A DNA stretch of 64,000 bases from positions 151,411,834-151,475,833 of the forward strand of contig CM038217.1 of assembly GCA_021442155.1 (NCBI GenBank), read 5' to 3'. The notes below the pieces were generated by a model, which saw only the letters and a list, made by a program, of their open reading frames with translations, was not told where the DNA came from and did not search any database. The number at the start of each line of letters is the position of its first letter. The first letter of the stretch is position 1. This document shows positions 50,316-59,943 of this stretch, piece by piece. The translations under genes and the position numbers were made by a program. This DNA comes from Cymbidium sinense (Eukaryota > Streptophyta > Magnoliopsida > Asparagales > Orchidaceae).

Positions 50316-51240
50316 CTACATGTATGGTTGGGAGGAGAGCTGGGTGGATGAGTTTACTTGGCCGAAAGTAGTAAAACTCTTTCTCTTCGTTGTTGGCTTG
50401 GGCCAAAACATCAATGAGTCATCCAATGTAGCATGTAAGAATGAGTGGTTTGTAGGATAGAGCTGCGGCAGCTTCACCAAGTACTGCTTGATATCTTTGA
50501 ATGAGTGCTGACACTTTTCATCCCACTTGAACATGATGTATGAGGCAAAATGGCTTGCATCTCCCAAGTTTGAGATAAAGCATCTTAGATACACCATCCA
50601 TCCTTGAAAGGATGAGTTGAGTTAAACTCTTCTAAGAGCTTTGATCTTTTGATCTATTTTACCCCGGTGTCGAACAACAAACCCAAGGAATTTCCCTAAA
50701 GTGACTCCGAATGCACACTTTAGGGGATTCATTTTCTGATCATATTATCTTAACCATTCAAAAACTACTCTCAAGTCAAAGATGTGATCTTACTTTTCTT
50801 TGCTTTTGACTACAAGATCATCAACGTAGCACTCAACCTGATGATGGATGAGTTCGTTGAAGATCTGAGTCATGGCCCATTGGTATGTAGCATCAACATT
50901 TTTAAGGCCGAAAGGCATGACCCTATAACAGAAGATTTTGATCAGGGTTCGAAAAGTAGTATTTCTTTTATCTTCAAAAGACATTTTGATTTGGTTATAT
51001 CTAGATGACCCATCCATGAAAGAAAAGATTACTTGAGATGAGGCAATGTCCACCATTAATTCTGGTATCGGAAGTGGAAACTCATCCTTGGAGCATGCCT
51101 TGTTTAAGTCCCTAAAATCGATGCAAATGCGAATTTGGCCATTCTTCTTCTTAACTTGAATGACACTGGCTAACCAGATAGGATATTTCTCTTCCCTGAT
51201 GAAACCAACTTCGATCAATTTCGTGGTTTCAAAAATGACC
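50316..51240 (-). pseudogene. reverse transcriptase, element B (broken)
   Basis: Open from about 51240 to 50790: VGFIREEKYPIWLASVIQV, KKKNGQIRICIDFRDLNKA, PELMVDIASS, FMDGSSRYNQI, VMPFGLKNVDATYQ and YVDDLVVKSK. A TAG precedes the open stretch and a stop follows YVDD. A C-terminal piece (50597-50316) begins MVYLRCFISNLGDASHFASY with KWDEKCQHSFKDIKQYL, then shifts frame. In intact relatives this enzyme makes cDNA primed by a tRNA at the PBS. Confidence 0.88.
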
Positions 51241-51380
51241 TATTGTTCAATTTCTAATCGCATGCGTCTAGGAGCTTTCTTAATAAGGGTAACATTAGGG
51301 TCTATTGCTAGCATGTGGACTATAATGTCAGGAGATAATTCGAGCATTTCTTCATAACTCCATATGCAGCAGTCTTTAAA

Positions 51381-52320
51381 CTAAGTCAATAGCCTAACTA
51401 AGTCATTGGTTTCTTCTTCATTCAGTAATGAACTGATGTACATTGGGCAAAAATTCTCTTCTGTCCCGAGGTTGATTTCTTTTAGCATGTCTATTCTTGA
51501 ATGGATTTCTTCTTCAAATTTTGGAGGTGCATCCTTGACTTGAAGATCATTTGGATCATCGGAGGTTTCTAAACACACATTCTCATAAGAGTTGGGGATG
51601 AGAATAACCTCTGAAACTCTAAATGGTTGGTAACAACCAAATAGTAATCGCCGTCATTGACTGGACCTACTGTATCAATCCTAGCCCTTCCTATGATTGT
51701 GCCTCCCTGCCTGAGGTGTTTCATAATTTTTCAAAGTACTCTGACTTGTGCTTGGACCAAGTGTGAGGAACCAGACCTTTTTGAATAAAATTTTGAACAC
51801 AAGGAGAGTAAAAATCAACTGGTAATTCCATTAATTCTTTAAAAGTATCTTCCTCAAGTCCTACATCTAACTTTAGACTTGAGGATGATGAACCTAAATA
51901 GAACCTCTTCTACTTCATGTCACTGGAAGACTTAGGAACTTCCTTAACTATCAAACCTTCAACTTTCTGAGATGTAAGTGAGGTAAGAGCTAAGGTTCCC
52001 AACTGCTGCCTGATAGTTCTACATAAACCATATTCGAATGCTTTTCTTTGCTTGGAGGCCCGGTCTTCGTCACTGTTTGGAACGAAATTCACCTCCAATG
52101 GACCCCGCTGAGAGGGGTTGGTTGGTATACTAATCACATTGGAATCATCCTTCGAGCTGGATTCCAAGTCAATGTGAATAGTAGGGGTACTCTTGTGAAC
52201 TGGAACATGACCTTTATCTGCTAAAGGCCAACTAGGGGGTCTCCCACCTCTGGACTGCCTTTGTTTCTACCTCTGCCTCTGCCTAGTGGAGGTTGAGCCA
52301 TTCTACCCACACGTCCATAT
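51381..52320 (-). pseudogene. PR-RT linker region, element B
   Basis: Pieces at 51381-51578 (MCLETSDDPNDLQVKDAPPKF) and 51910-52167 (MESSSKDDSNV... EGLIVKEVPKSSSDMK) match the linker of A (35377-35706, 36011-36214). No enzymatic motif is seen. Broken by stops. Confidence 0.7.
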
Positions 52321-52360
52321 GATGGAATGGACTGTGGGTGGAATGTGATATGCGGCTCTA

Positions 52361-52470
52361 TTTCTTTCTCATTTCCTCTTTCTTGTGGACTTGGATTTTC
52401 ATTTTTCTTTTCATTTTCTTTTATCTTTTCTTTTCTTGATTTTCTTTTTCTTTTATTTTTGCATTTGAAT
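52361..52470 (-). other. internal polypurine (K/E-rich) tract, element B
   Basis: Nearly pure purine on the sense strand, homologous to 36289-36360 of A. Confidence 0.45.
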
Positions 52471-52599
52471 TTTGCCCAAGTTCATGAGAAAGGGTGTGTT
52501 GAGGAAGATAGTAGGTCACATCCTCATAAATCTCAACCTCTCTAATTGAAAATATCTTTTCATCACCGTTGACACAATATTCAATTCCATCTTTTCTGA

Positions 52600-53086
52600 A
52601 CTTGATGCACTGATGAAGGGAGGATGAAATGATCTTGTTTTGATGTATCTAAGGCCTTCCTAGCAAAGCAGTGAACAAAGTATTCGAATCAATAATGTAG
52701 AACTTGGATTCAACATTCTAATCACCGATCTCCAATAGTAACACTATAGAACCTAAAGCCCACTCACCTTGATCATTGAATCCTCTCAACATCATCCTAT
52801 CTTCTCGGAGAGTGGAGATGTGGATCTTCAAATAGGCAAGGGTCTTTAGACTCATAATGTTCACTGGTCCACCTGCGTCCATGAGAACCCTGGTGAGTCT
52901 GAACTAGTCCATATCGACTGTGATGTAGAGGGGATGATTGTGCTCCAAGTCCCCCAGCAGAAGGTCTTCTTCTGTGAAGGTAATCCCTTGGGCCTCTTTT
53001 GCATAGTGTGCTTCCTCACCTATTGCAGTCAGCTGAGCTAAGCACATCTCAGGATCAAGGAGAGCCTTTATTAGTGATTTTGTCAT
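52600..53086 (-). pseudogene. aspartic protease, element B (broken)
   Basis: 53086-52904 carries MTKSLIKALLDPEMCLAQLTA and LLLGDLEHNHPLYITVDMD, then a TAG; the same frame continues with FRLTRVLMDAGGPVNIMS (active-site D-A-G), then MLRGF, GSIVLLLEIGD, FYIIDSNTLF and LLGRP before another stop. Homologous to the intact frame in A (36509-37102). The active-site Asp-x-Gly is kept in both. Confidence 0.83.
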
Positions 53087-53139
53087 ATCTTTGGATAAGA
53101 CAAGGGCATCATATATGCTTAGCTTAGATGGTAACTTTC

Positions 53140-54020
53140 TTAGATGAGAAAGGATGTGTAATCCACCTTCGGCTGGTCTTCCACAAGCATATCCAGGGGT
53201 GGAGCATCCTGTGAGATGGCTTCTCGATCTTTAGTACCAATGACTTGTTTCTCTCTATCTTGAGGTGCTGCCTTAGGAGGCAGAACCTTGCCACTATGGA
53301 GGTTGACTTCGGTAATATCCGGAGGCAAGGTGGTGGCAAGTTCTACATGCGCTTTAGGCTCACCTACAGCTTCTCCTATGGGAATCTCGAAATCGAATGA
53401 TTCCAAGTCTATCTCAAGAGGTGAACCCGTAGTGTTCAGAGTTGGAAAGTACAACTCTGAATCAGAAAGAGGGAGATCAGAATTATTATAGTTGATTAGA
53501 CTTGAAGAGTTATTTCTAGGAATAGAAGAAGACAACTCATGAAAGGAGACACAGATGTAATTCAAATCAGCTTTATTCTTCAATTTCTTGGAAATTTTTG
53601 GAGGTACAATGTAGAAGTCAATTAGAGTTAGTAGAGTAAGGGATTTGATGCCCTTATCTGCTAATACAAGAGTTCTACTAGTATAAAAAATAAAAGAACT
53701 AGCTGAAATGGAAAAAGTTGCCGGTGTGGAAACTGCAAATGAAAGGCTGGAGGGTCGATGGTGGTTGCTAAAGGGCTATTGGTGACACATGCTTCTTCTT
53801 TCTGAGCTCCTCCTTTCTTAGAGTTTGCAATGGTAACTTGCAAACCTTCCTTGGTGGTGGAGGTTTGAGCTGACTCAGGCACCTGCAAGGAAAGCTTCTT
53901 GATCTTTTGGACTATCTTCTTACAGGTACGGGATAAAGAGATATCCCAACCTTCTTTTATTTTGGTAGGATCACATGTATGCCCAAGGATTACCCTAATG
54001 GAACTGGAAGGTTGTTTCAT
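53140..54020 (-). pseudogene. gag C-terminal region, element B
   Basis: Two open pieces: 54020-53661 (MKQPSSSIRVILGHTCDPTKI..., basic, with KKIVQKIKKL) and 53583-53140 (MKNKADLNYICVSF... PIGEAVGEPKAHVEL... EVNLHSGKVLPPKAAPQ). The second is homologous to A at 37115-37321. No known domain; it lies between the zinc knuckle and the protease. Confidence 0.7.
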
Positions 54021-54089
54021 AGGGTATTATTTTGGGATAACGACAGCACCGATCTTGAAATTGTGTTCAAGCCAGTCCTTAAATGTGAT

Positions 54090-54131
54090 ACAATCTTCCA
54101 AACTGTGGCCTAGTATATGATGGTAAAGGCA
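54090..54131 (-). pseudogene. gag zinc knuckle, C-H-H-C variant, element B
   Basis: Sense translation CLYHHILGHSLEDC gives C-x2-H-x4-H-x4-C, a variant of the CCHC nucleocapsid knuckle with His as second ligand; plant Tat-type gags often have the form YCxxHxxxGHxTxxC. It is followed by ITFKDWLEHNF. The intact protein would bind element RNA. Confidence 0.75.
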
Positions 54132-54269
54132 AAAGTTTGGATCATGACTTTTACTAACTTCCTCTAGTCTCTTAGGCTCAGGTAGCTAGAAATCAGGTAT
54201 CTTTAAGAGATTCTTAAAGATTTTCCTAATCACCTCTCTCTTAAAAGAATAAGGTTTGTTTTACTTATC

Positions 54270-55065
54270 TAAAAAGTAGGTGGGCCATAACTACCTGGCG
54301 GCGGGTATGCATGCCGCTGGTGGTGGTGGTATGGCTGAGGCGATGGCTGTGCTAGTCATGGAGGCTATGTTGGAGGCCGGTATGGCTGCTTCGATGGTGG
54401 TAAAGGAGGTGGAGTCTCGAGGCCATGGTCTCAGTGATCTAGCTATTTGTTTCCCTTGTCAACTCATTCGCTCAGTGTCTTCTCATACCTTATGGGATTT
54501 CTTTGCGATCTGAAATGGAAGCTTTGGACTCTCCTTGTAGACTAGCTGCCTTGTTGATTAGCTTCTCAAATGTCTTTATGGTGAAGCCCTTAAGAATGAA
54601 GGCGACCGGGCCATGGATATTCTTCAAGAGAATCTCAATGGCATGCTGTTCAAACAGCTACAATTCACACCTCATACTCAGGTTATGCCATCAGAGAATG
54701 TAATCAACAAGTGTCTCACCAAAGTGCTGTTGGACTACAACAAGATCACCTACAATAACCCTTTCTGAGCTCCAACAAACCTCTTGATAAAGAGTTGCTC
54801 CAACCCATCAAATGTCTTTACTGAACTATTGGACAGTTCAACATACCAATCAAAAGTAATACCCGCTAGGCTATTGACAAAGAGTCTAAAGAGTAAAGCA
54901 TCACTGCCACCTGCGTTACAACAACTTGCTCTGAAATGCGCTATATGTTGCCTCAGGTTTTCACTACCATTGAAGCTTTTGAAGGAAGGAGGCACGAAAC
55001 CTTTGGGATATTGAATGGAATCAAATTCCTCTAGGTAGGGTCTACCCTTTGGAACCGATGATCCT
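54270..55065 (-). pseudogene. gag capsid domain, element B (broken)
   Basis: Open from about 55065: PKGRPYLEEFDSIQYPKGF, PPSFKSFNGSENLRQHIAHF, DALLFRLFVNSLAGITFDWY, SVKTFDGLEQLFIKRFVG and QKGLL, then a stop. This is the retrotransposon gag core (PF03732-like pattern recalled from the family, not searched), which builds the virus-like particle. Downstream to about 54270 it continues in other frames: GETLVDYI, a stop, and IEILLKNIHGPVAFILKGF. No start codon can be assigned because the upstream frame is shifted. Confidence 0.82.
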
Positions 55066-55329
55066 CCCCGGGCGAGCCAAAGCTTCCTTCACCTACTGCT
55101 CAACCATTTATTTCAGATCTTTTTTTTGTATGGAGGTTCTTTCCAGCACCTTCCCATACATACTAGTGCTACCTTGCTCAATGGGAGGTAGAGTCTTAAC
55201 TAGATCTAAGACATGCACTAGCTCAGGTTGACTAACATCGATTGTACTAGGATGAACTGGAGGGGCTTGTATTTGAAGCACTGACACTACTGCTAATAAG
55301 TCCTACAACTGCTATGCCATCCTATCAAT

Positions 55330-56105
55330 CTATTCATCTTTCTGCCTTAACTGCTGTCGGAGGTGATGGGCTGATTCTGCGGTGTCTCCTTGATCAACCT
55401 CATCACCTTGCATGGCCTGTTGCTCCCTAAGGAGAGAACCTCTAGTATCGACCATGCATATGCCGGCTGAATCCCCCATCAAGTCATCTTTATTGGGATC
55501 AAAGCTGACTCTTTCTTCATCAGACCATGCATACCCTAAGATCTCCTTTTTCTCCACAAAATAGTGTGCAACTATCACATCTAAGGATCGATCTAACTCT
55601 ATAAAAAGCTTGGGCTGACCAGTGTTATCACTGTCATGAACTGAGAGGCACCAGACCTCACTTATAGATGGGGAGTCAATCCTGTGTGGATTGTACTCAC
55701 TAAAAGAATGATAATCCTGACTGATGCAGGCTGTAATAAGGGTAACAATCCTGGAATGATCCTCTACCACTACTGCCACTGTATTATCATCTGGAATATC
55801 TCTAACAACTGTAACCATCTCTGCATCTGGCTGAATGAGTGAAGTTGGTGGAGGAATGACCATAACACTTTAGGGTCCCACTCCTTCCGTACCACCACTA
55901 GGGCAGAAGGTCGAGCAAGAGAGCTGAACCCTACCACAATGGGTGGTGTAGGAGGAGTAGGATCCCTTGGCCATAGCCGGATCATCAACGGGGTGCATTT
56001 CTCCTCGAATGTGGCTTCATGGCTTTGGATGGAATGGGCAATGCTAGAACCTTCACTAGAGAAGGCGATCATGGGGTAGAGTGGTGGGGTGGAGACTCCA
56101 CTCAT
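55330..56105 (-). pseudogene. gag N-terminal region, element B (frameshifted)
   Basis: Two overlapping frames, 56105-55770 (MSGVSTPPLYPMIAFSSEG..., Pro/Ser-rich) and 55863-55330 (MVIPPPTSLIQPDAEMV... ending RQQLRQKDE), are linked by one frameshift near 55800-55860. The second contains an acidic stretch (SDEERVSFDPNKDDLMGD) and a predicted helical Gln-rich end (REQQAMQGDE, HHLRQQLRQKDE). No family domain recognised. By position it is the N-terminal extension of gag or a separate protein between ORF1 and the capsid. Confidence 0.6.
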
Positions 56106-56189
56106 GTGTGCAGCCTCCCATGATGACCGTTCTGTGAGGAGAATCTGTCAATGATGTCGGTGCAGTAGCAATTAGAAAGTCCATCAAAG

Positions 56190-56800
56190 AAGAAGCGGCC
56201 GATTGATGGTTGAACCTCCGTCTCTCTCTGCTAGTGATATGTGATGTATGGGCCTCACGAGCCCTCTCCTGATGGATCTGCCTCCCTATGATGCGGGGGA
56301 TAACAGATCATAAATTGAATTGAGCACTAGACTCTGAGCGTTTGTATGCTCGCCCGGCATAGAATCAGAAGGCACATATGAGCTCCCTCCTCCTGGAACT
56401 ACACCCGGAGGTGTAGAGTGAATTCCTCCTCTCCCGAGAGAGGATGAAATTGGTTTTCTATAACCAGGGGTGATGTGATCATGGGAGAGTCATCCATGGC
56501 TAACCTCGCAGCTACCTTAAGCTCTCATCTGAGTATGGAACCATTTAACCATATGGTTCTTGTTCCTGTGCTGAGTGAGAGTAGGACGAGAGGAGTGTGA
56601 GCTAAACCCATACTCAAATTTTTAGGAGGAAAGCCCTGAAACCAGGGGAGCCTTACCCTTGGAGGGAGTGGTGGATGCTAAATCTTGGCGGGAGTGGTGG
56701 ATGCTGTAAGCTGAACGGGTAATGGTGGGTAATGAGGGGAGCTATGTGATGGTAACATTGACTACTTCTCAACTAGAGATCCTCCTGCATCAGACTATGC
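56190..56800 (-). pseudogene. decayed tandem duplicate of ORF1 C-terminal part
   Basis: Sense frames contain SKGKAPLVSGLSS, a stop, GFSSHSSRPTLTQHRNKN, and further on RIIGRQIHQERAREAH...RERRRFNHQSAASSLMDF. ORF1 has KGKAILASEIIS, GSSSHSALLTRTQLHNKN, and SIKGQIHRVRAVEA...RERRGMLQWRASTLDF in the same order. Spacing between matching landmarks is about 660-715 bp, so a segment of roughly 690 bp was duplicated in tandem. Stops and shifts make this copy non-coding now. Confidence 0.7.
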
Positions 56801-56909
56801 CAGTAAGAACAATATTTTTTCGAATGATCACCACTACATAATCGTGGAAATCCAAGGTGGAGGCACGCCATTGCAGCATACCTCTCTCCTCTCTTGCCCT
56901 GGCTAATAC

Positions 56910-57746
56910 TCAAGCCTCCACGGCTCTCACCCTATGGATCTGACCCTTAATGCTCCTAGATATGATGGATCTCAAATCGAACAAGGTACTGGACTCTAAA
57001 TGTCTGTAAGCTCCATTGACCTGGCAAAGAATAGTCTTAAGTCCAGCATAGGGCCTCCTATGCTCCCTAGTCGGTGTCTCAAAGTATGCTGGTGGCAAAG
57101 GTGATTTAGTGATCCTCCTATAATCCTCCTCTCCATCTGAGGTTGAGAGGAGGTGGAACCTACTGCCCCTCAAAAGTGGAGAGGCCTTATGGGGAGAACC
57201 CTCCTCAGCTATGTGGGAAGCCACATCGAGCTCCCTGGATGCTCGCTCATGGTACCGCTTGATCTTCCTATTTTTGTTATGGAGTTGGGTGCGGGTGAGC
57301 AAAGCAGAGTGAGAACTAGAACCTACCTTGAAGGTAGGGGAGATTATCTCGGAGGCTAAGATAGCCTTCCCCTTTGGGGTGACCAAAGAGGAGGTAGCAG
57401 TTCTCACTAGAGCTACGGTAGCGGCAACTGGTTGAACCTGTGTCGAAGCAGTTGGTACTAACACTGACACTGAACGGGGTGTGGGAACCATGACAGCCTT
57501 CCTCTTCAATGAGGGGAACTCAGAGTCAGACAGCATGTCAAAGCAGATAAGTGGCATCTATCTCGTCACCTCCTCGCTACTAACAGTTATGAGGGTTATC
57601 CCCTCATAAGTAATTCGGACTCGCTTAAAGCCATGACCAAAGGAAATCAGATGTACGATGTCAATCATGGTGAGATTGGCCTGATCCAAGGCTAGATCTA
57701 CACTAGAGGGGAAGGAGAAAATAAACTTGTCGGGAGCCATGATCAC
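56910..57746 (-). pseudogene. ORF1 upstream of gag, one in-frame TAG, element B
   Basis: A 62-codon frame from 57746 (MIMAPDKFIFSFPSS...) ends at TAG (57560-57558) and is followed without a gap, in the same frame, by ATG and 215 further codons to 56910. It therefore reads as one 277-residue ORF with a single stop at codon 63, the second longest open region in the window. Composition: hydrophobic/Ser N-terminal part with AxDxANLTMIDIVHLISFG, a Val/Thr/Ala-rich middle (SVSVLVPTAST, VAATVALVRTAT), and a basic C-terminal half (NKNRKIKRYHERASREL, RSIKGQIHRVRA). No known domain recognised. Ogre elements are known to carry an extra ORF between the 5' LTR and gag; this occupies the same place. The ~690-bp duplicate downstream includes its C-terminal half. 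Confidence 0.7.
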
Positions 57747-57881
57747 TGCATTGATTGAAGGCTGAAAAAATTGATTGTGCTGAAATCACTACTTTTATTT
57801 GAAATGTAATTGAGTCAAACTCTTGCTTTAGTATTTGTCTTCAATCATTGACCTCTAAACTTGATTTGAAATTTGAACCCA

Positions 57882-59190
57882 CACTTAACAAATTTAGGTA
57901 TGCTAAGTGGGATTCATTGAATTCTTGGAGATATTTTTGATAATTGGAGGAGAGACTTTGCCATATGATTTTGATTTAGAGCCCATACTCAACCAATGTA
58001 AGTAGGTTGGGCAAGGTTCAAATATTTGGATAGACTTTTGGAGATATATATGTTGTATGTCTTGTTTGAAAATTTGATTTGGAAAGCCTTTACTTAGCAA
58101 ATTTGGGTATGGTAAAAATGTTTTCAATTATAGGTTTGAGAATTTTGTGAAAATATCTTTGTATGTGATGATTGGTTATGTGTGTGATATATGTTGATTT
58201 GATTTGAAAGTGGGGCCTCTTATTTAACAAATTTGGTATGTCAAGTAGAGCCCAAATGTGTTATGATTTTAAAATGAGGCTCTTACTTAACAAATTCGGT
58301 ATGTCAAGTAAGAGTCTAGTGTATTATGATTTGTGAAACTGAGACTCTTAATAAATTTGGTATTTTAAGTATGAGTCAAGTGTATTCATGATTATAAAAT
58401 GAGGCTCTTACTTAAAAAATTTGGTATATTAAGTTGGAGTAAAGTGTGTTTATTATTTGTGAAAATGAGGCGCTTACTTAACAAATCTGGTATGTTAAGT
58501 AGGATTCAAGTGTGTTATGATTTTAAAATGAGGCTCTTACTTAACTAATTTGGTATGTTAAGTAGGATCCCAGTGTGTTATGATTTGCTTTCTCTTATTG
58601 GAAAGAGAGGGGAACTCTTTGTTTGACAAATATGGTATGCCAAATAGAGTTAAAAATGTGTTGTGATTTTGAAAGAGGGAAATCTATTTAGCAAATTTAG
58701 GTATGTTAAATAGAGTTCATTTTGTTTTTGTGATTTTTAAAAATGGAACTCTCATTTAACAACTTTGGGTATGTCAAATGGAGTGCAAATATGTTTTGAT
58801 GTTTCAAGACTTTGGAAAAGAGGAATTCTATTTAACAAATGTAAGTGTATTAAATAGAATTCAATTTGGTTTGATTTTTCAAAAGAGAGGGGAACTCCCA
58901 TTTGACAAATTTGGGTATGTCAAATTGGGGTTCAAATATGCCTTGATTTTGTGTGTGATTCCTTGCTTTTGAAAAGAGGGAAACTTCAACTCTAGCACAT
59001 GTGAAATATGCTAAGTGGAGTTTCAATTTTGTCATAATTTTATTTAAAACTAGAGTCTTCATTCAACAAATTTGGGTATGTTGAATGGAGATAGCCATTT
59101 TCAAAAATGTGCTTTTTAAAGAGGGATTAAAAATGTTGATTTTGATTTTGGAAAGAACCTCCATGTAACATTTATATGAATTGTTAAATG
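57882..59190 (-). repeat. leader array of ~15 tandem hairpins with co-varying stems
   Basis: Units mostly 60-75 bp long, each with left arm, a loop close to AAATTTGGGTA, and right arm. Arm pairs: 57882-57890/57901-57909; 57988-57994/58005-58011; 58213-58229/58239-58253; 58280-58292/58302-58314; 58343-58347/58373-58377 (weak); 58405-58415/58429-58439; 58473-58483/58493-58503; 58536-58545/58557-58566; 58613-58628/58638-58651; 58683-58693/58704-58714; 58748-58760/58773-58784; 58823-58835/58850-58862 (13 perfect bp); 58892-58907/58918-58933; 58981-58997/59009-59023; 59057-59068/59079-59090; 59162-59170/59182-59190. Stems differ (ACTTAAC/GTTAAGT, ATTTGAC/GTCAAAT, ATTCAAC/GTTGAAT, CTCAACC/GGTTGGG) yet stay paired. 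The array lies between PBS and ORF1, in the presumed untranslated leader RNA. Confidence 0.85.
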
Positions 59191-59199
59191 ATGTTTGGT

Positions 59200-59610
59200 T
59201 ATATGAGTTCCATGCTTTTTAAAAATTTCTTGTGACTTTTGTGCAAAATATTTTGTTATGTGAATTTTGAAAAAGTGCTTTCGGAAAGTTGCATTTTACA
59301 AAAAGATATTATTTTCTTAAATATATGATGAACCTTGCCTCACCAAGCTAGTGGGAAAGAAGTTCTAAATTTTAGTCATCTCCTTTCATCGGTTAATTTT
59401 ATCTTTTACCTATTGGGGGACCCAAGAGGGGTTCCAAGACCTACAAGGAGTGAGGTCCTAAAATCTAGAGGATGTTGGCTAGCTTTGCTTAAGAATAAAA
59501 TAAGTTAAGTGCTAATGGAAAGAGAGATAATCTCGGACTCATATGAAATACAAGTCCACTATCAATACTTTGAGACAATAAATGTCTACTAGAGATGAAG
59601 AGAAGAATCA
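59200..59610. other. leader between PBS and hairpin array
   Basis: About 0.4 kb of untranslated leader with no open frame and no repeat recognised. It contains 'gggggacccaagagg' and 'gggaaagaag' stretches but nothing assignable. Confidence 0.4.
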
Positions 59611-59628
59611 TCCCCAGTGGAGTCGCTA
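59611..59628 (-). other. primer-binding site (tRNA-Arg-like)
   Basis: Sense strand TAGCGACTCCACTGGGGA, 8 nt inside the 5' LTR end. It differs by one base from TGGCGACTCCACTGGGGA, whose complement ends in the CCA of a tRNA. PBSs of this type (TGGCGACTC...GGGGA) are, from memory, those assigned to tRNA-Arg in Tat/Ogre-type elements. It starts minus-strand cDNA synthesis in an active element. Confidence 0.75.
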
Positions 59629-59888
59629 GAAAAATCTATGGTGTTTATTTTTGATTGTGTATGGGGGACACCACGCAGATGTGAGGGTGTACTTATTGAA
59701 GTGATCAGGGAAGGACATTGAGGTATGAAGTACTATCTCGAAAGATAGAGACATCACCCTTCAATATACCTAATCACCTAATAATAACTCCTAAGGTATG
59801 ATGGATCTTCGAATGTATTAGAGATTTTTTTCCTAATTTACATGGATGAATAAAGTAGAGTTTATATTAAATCGGGTTCTAAAGTTTC

Positions 59889-59943
59889 CTATGGGGCAAG
59901 CCCCCATAGTTAATTACATCCTAAGGAAGGTGAATTCCTTAGG
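59889..59943. other. twin hairpins near LTR 3' end (B 5' LTR)
   Basis: CTATGGGG/CCCCATAG (59889-59896 and 59902-59909), then CCTAAGGAA/TTCCTTAGG (59920-59928 and 59935-59943, loop GGTGAA). The pair lies about 250-300 nt upstream of the PBS in the sense strand, inside the presumed transcript leader. Confidence 0.65.

Larger units (their letters stand above)
45375..59636 (-). mobile_element. element B internal region (Tat-like gypsy, complete but broken)
   Basis: 14.3 kb bounded by two LTRs. Sense order (minus strand): PBS (59628-59611), leader with hairpin array, ORF1 (57746-56910) and a decayed duplicate, gag, protease, linker, RT, RNase H, integrase (ending LKKYYP at 48345), 3' repetitive region. 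With two ~8-kb LTRs the full element would exceed 30 kb, comparable with or larger than Ogre elements. Each coding domain is recognisable but contains stops or frameshifts. Confidence 0.9.

Noticed and set aside
57882..59190. CRISPR-like array
   Set aside because: Regular spacing invites the idea, but the variable parts are paired stem arms rather than unique spacers, there are no cas genes, and the context is a plant retrotransposon leader.
29478..59636. Integrated plant pararetrovirus
   Set aside because: RT and RNase H alone could suggest it, but integrase with HHCC finger, LTRs, target duplication and a tRNA-Arg-type PBS define a Ty3/gypsy LTR element; no movement protein was seen.
59605..59640. 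tRNA gene fragment
   Set aside because: TCCCCAGTGGAGTCGCTA resembles a tRNA 3' end, but no acceptor 5' half or cloverleaf is present and the position beside the LTR identifies it as the PBS.
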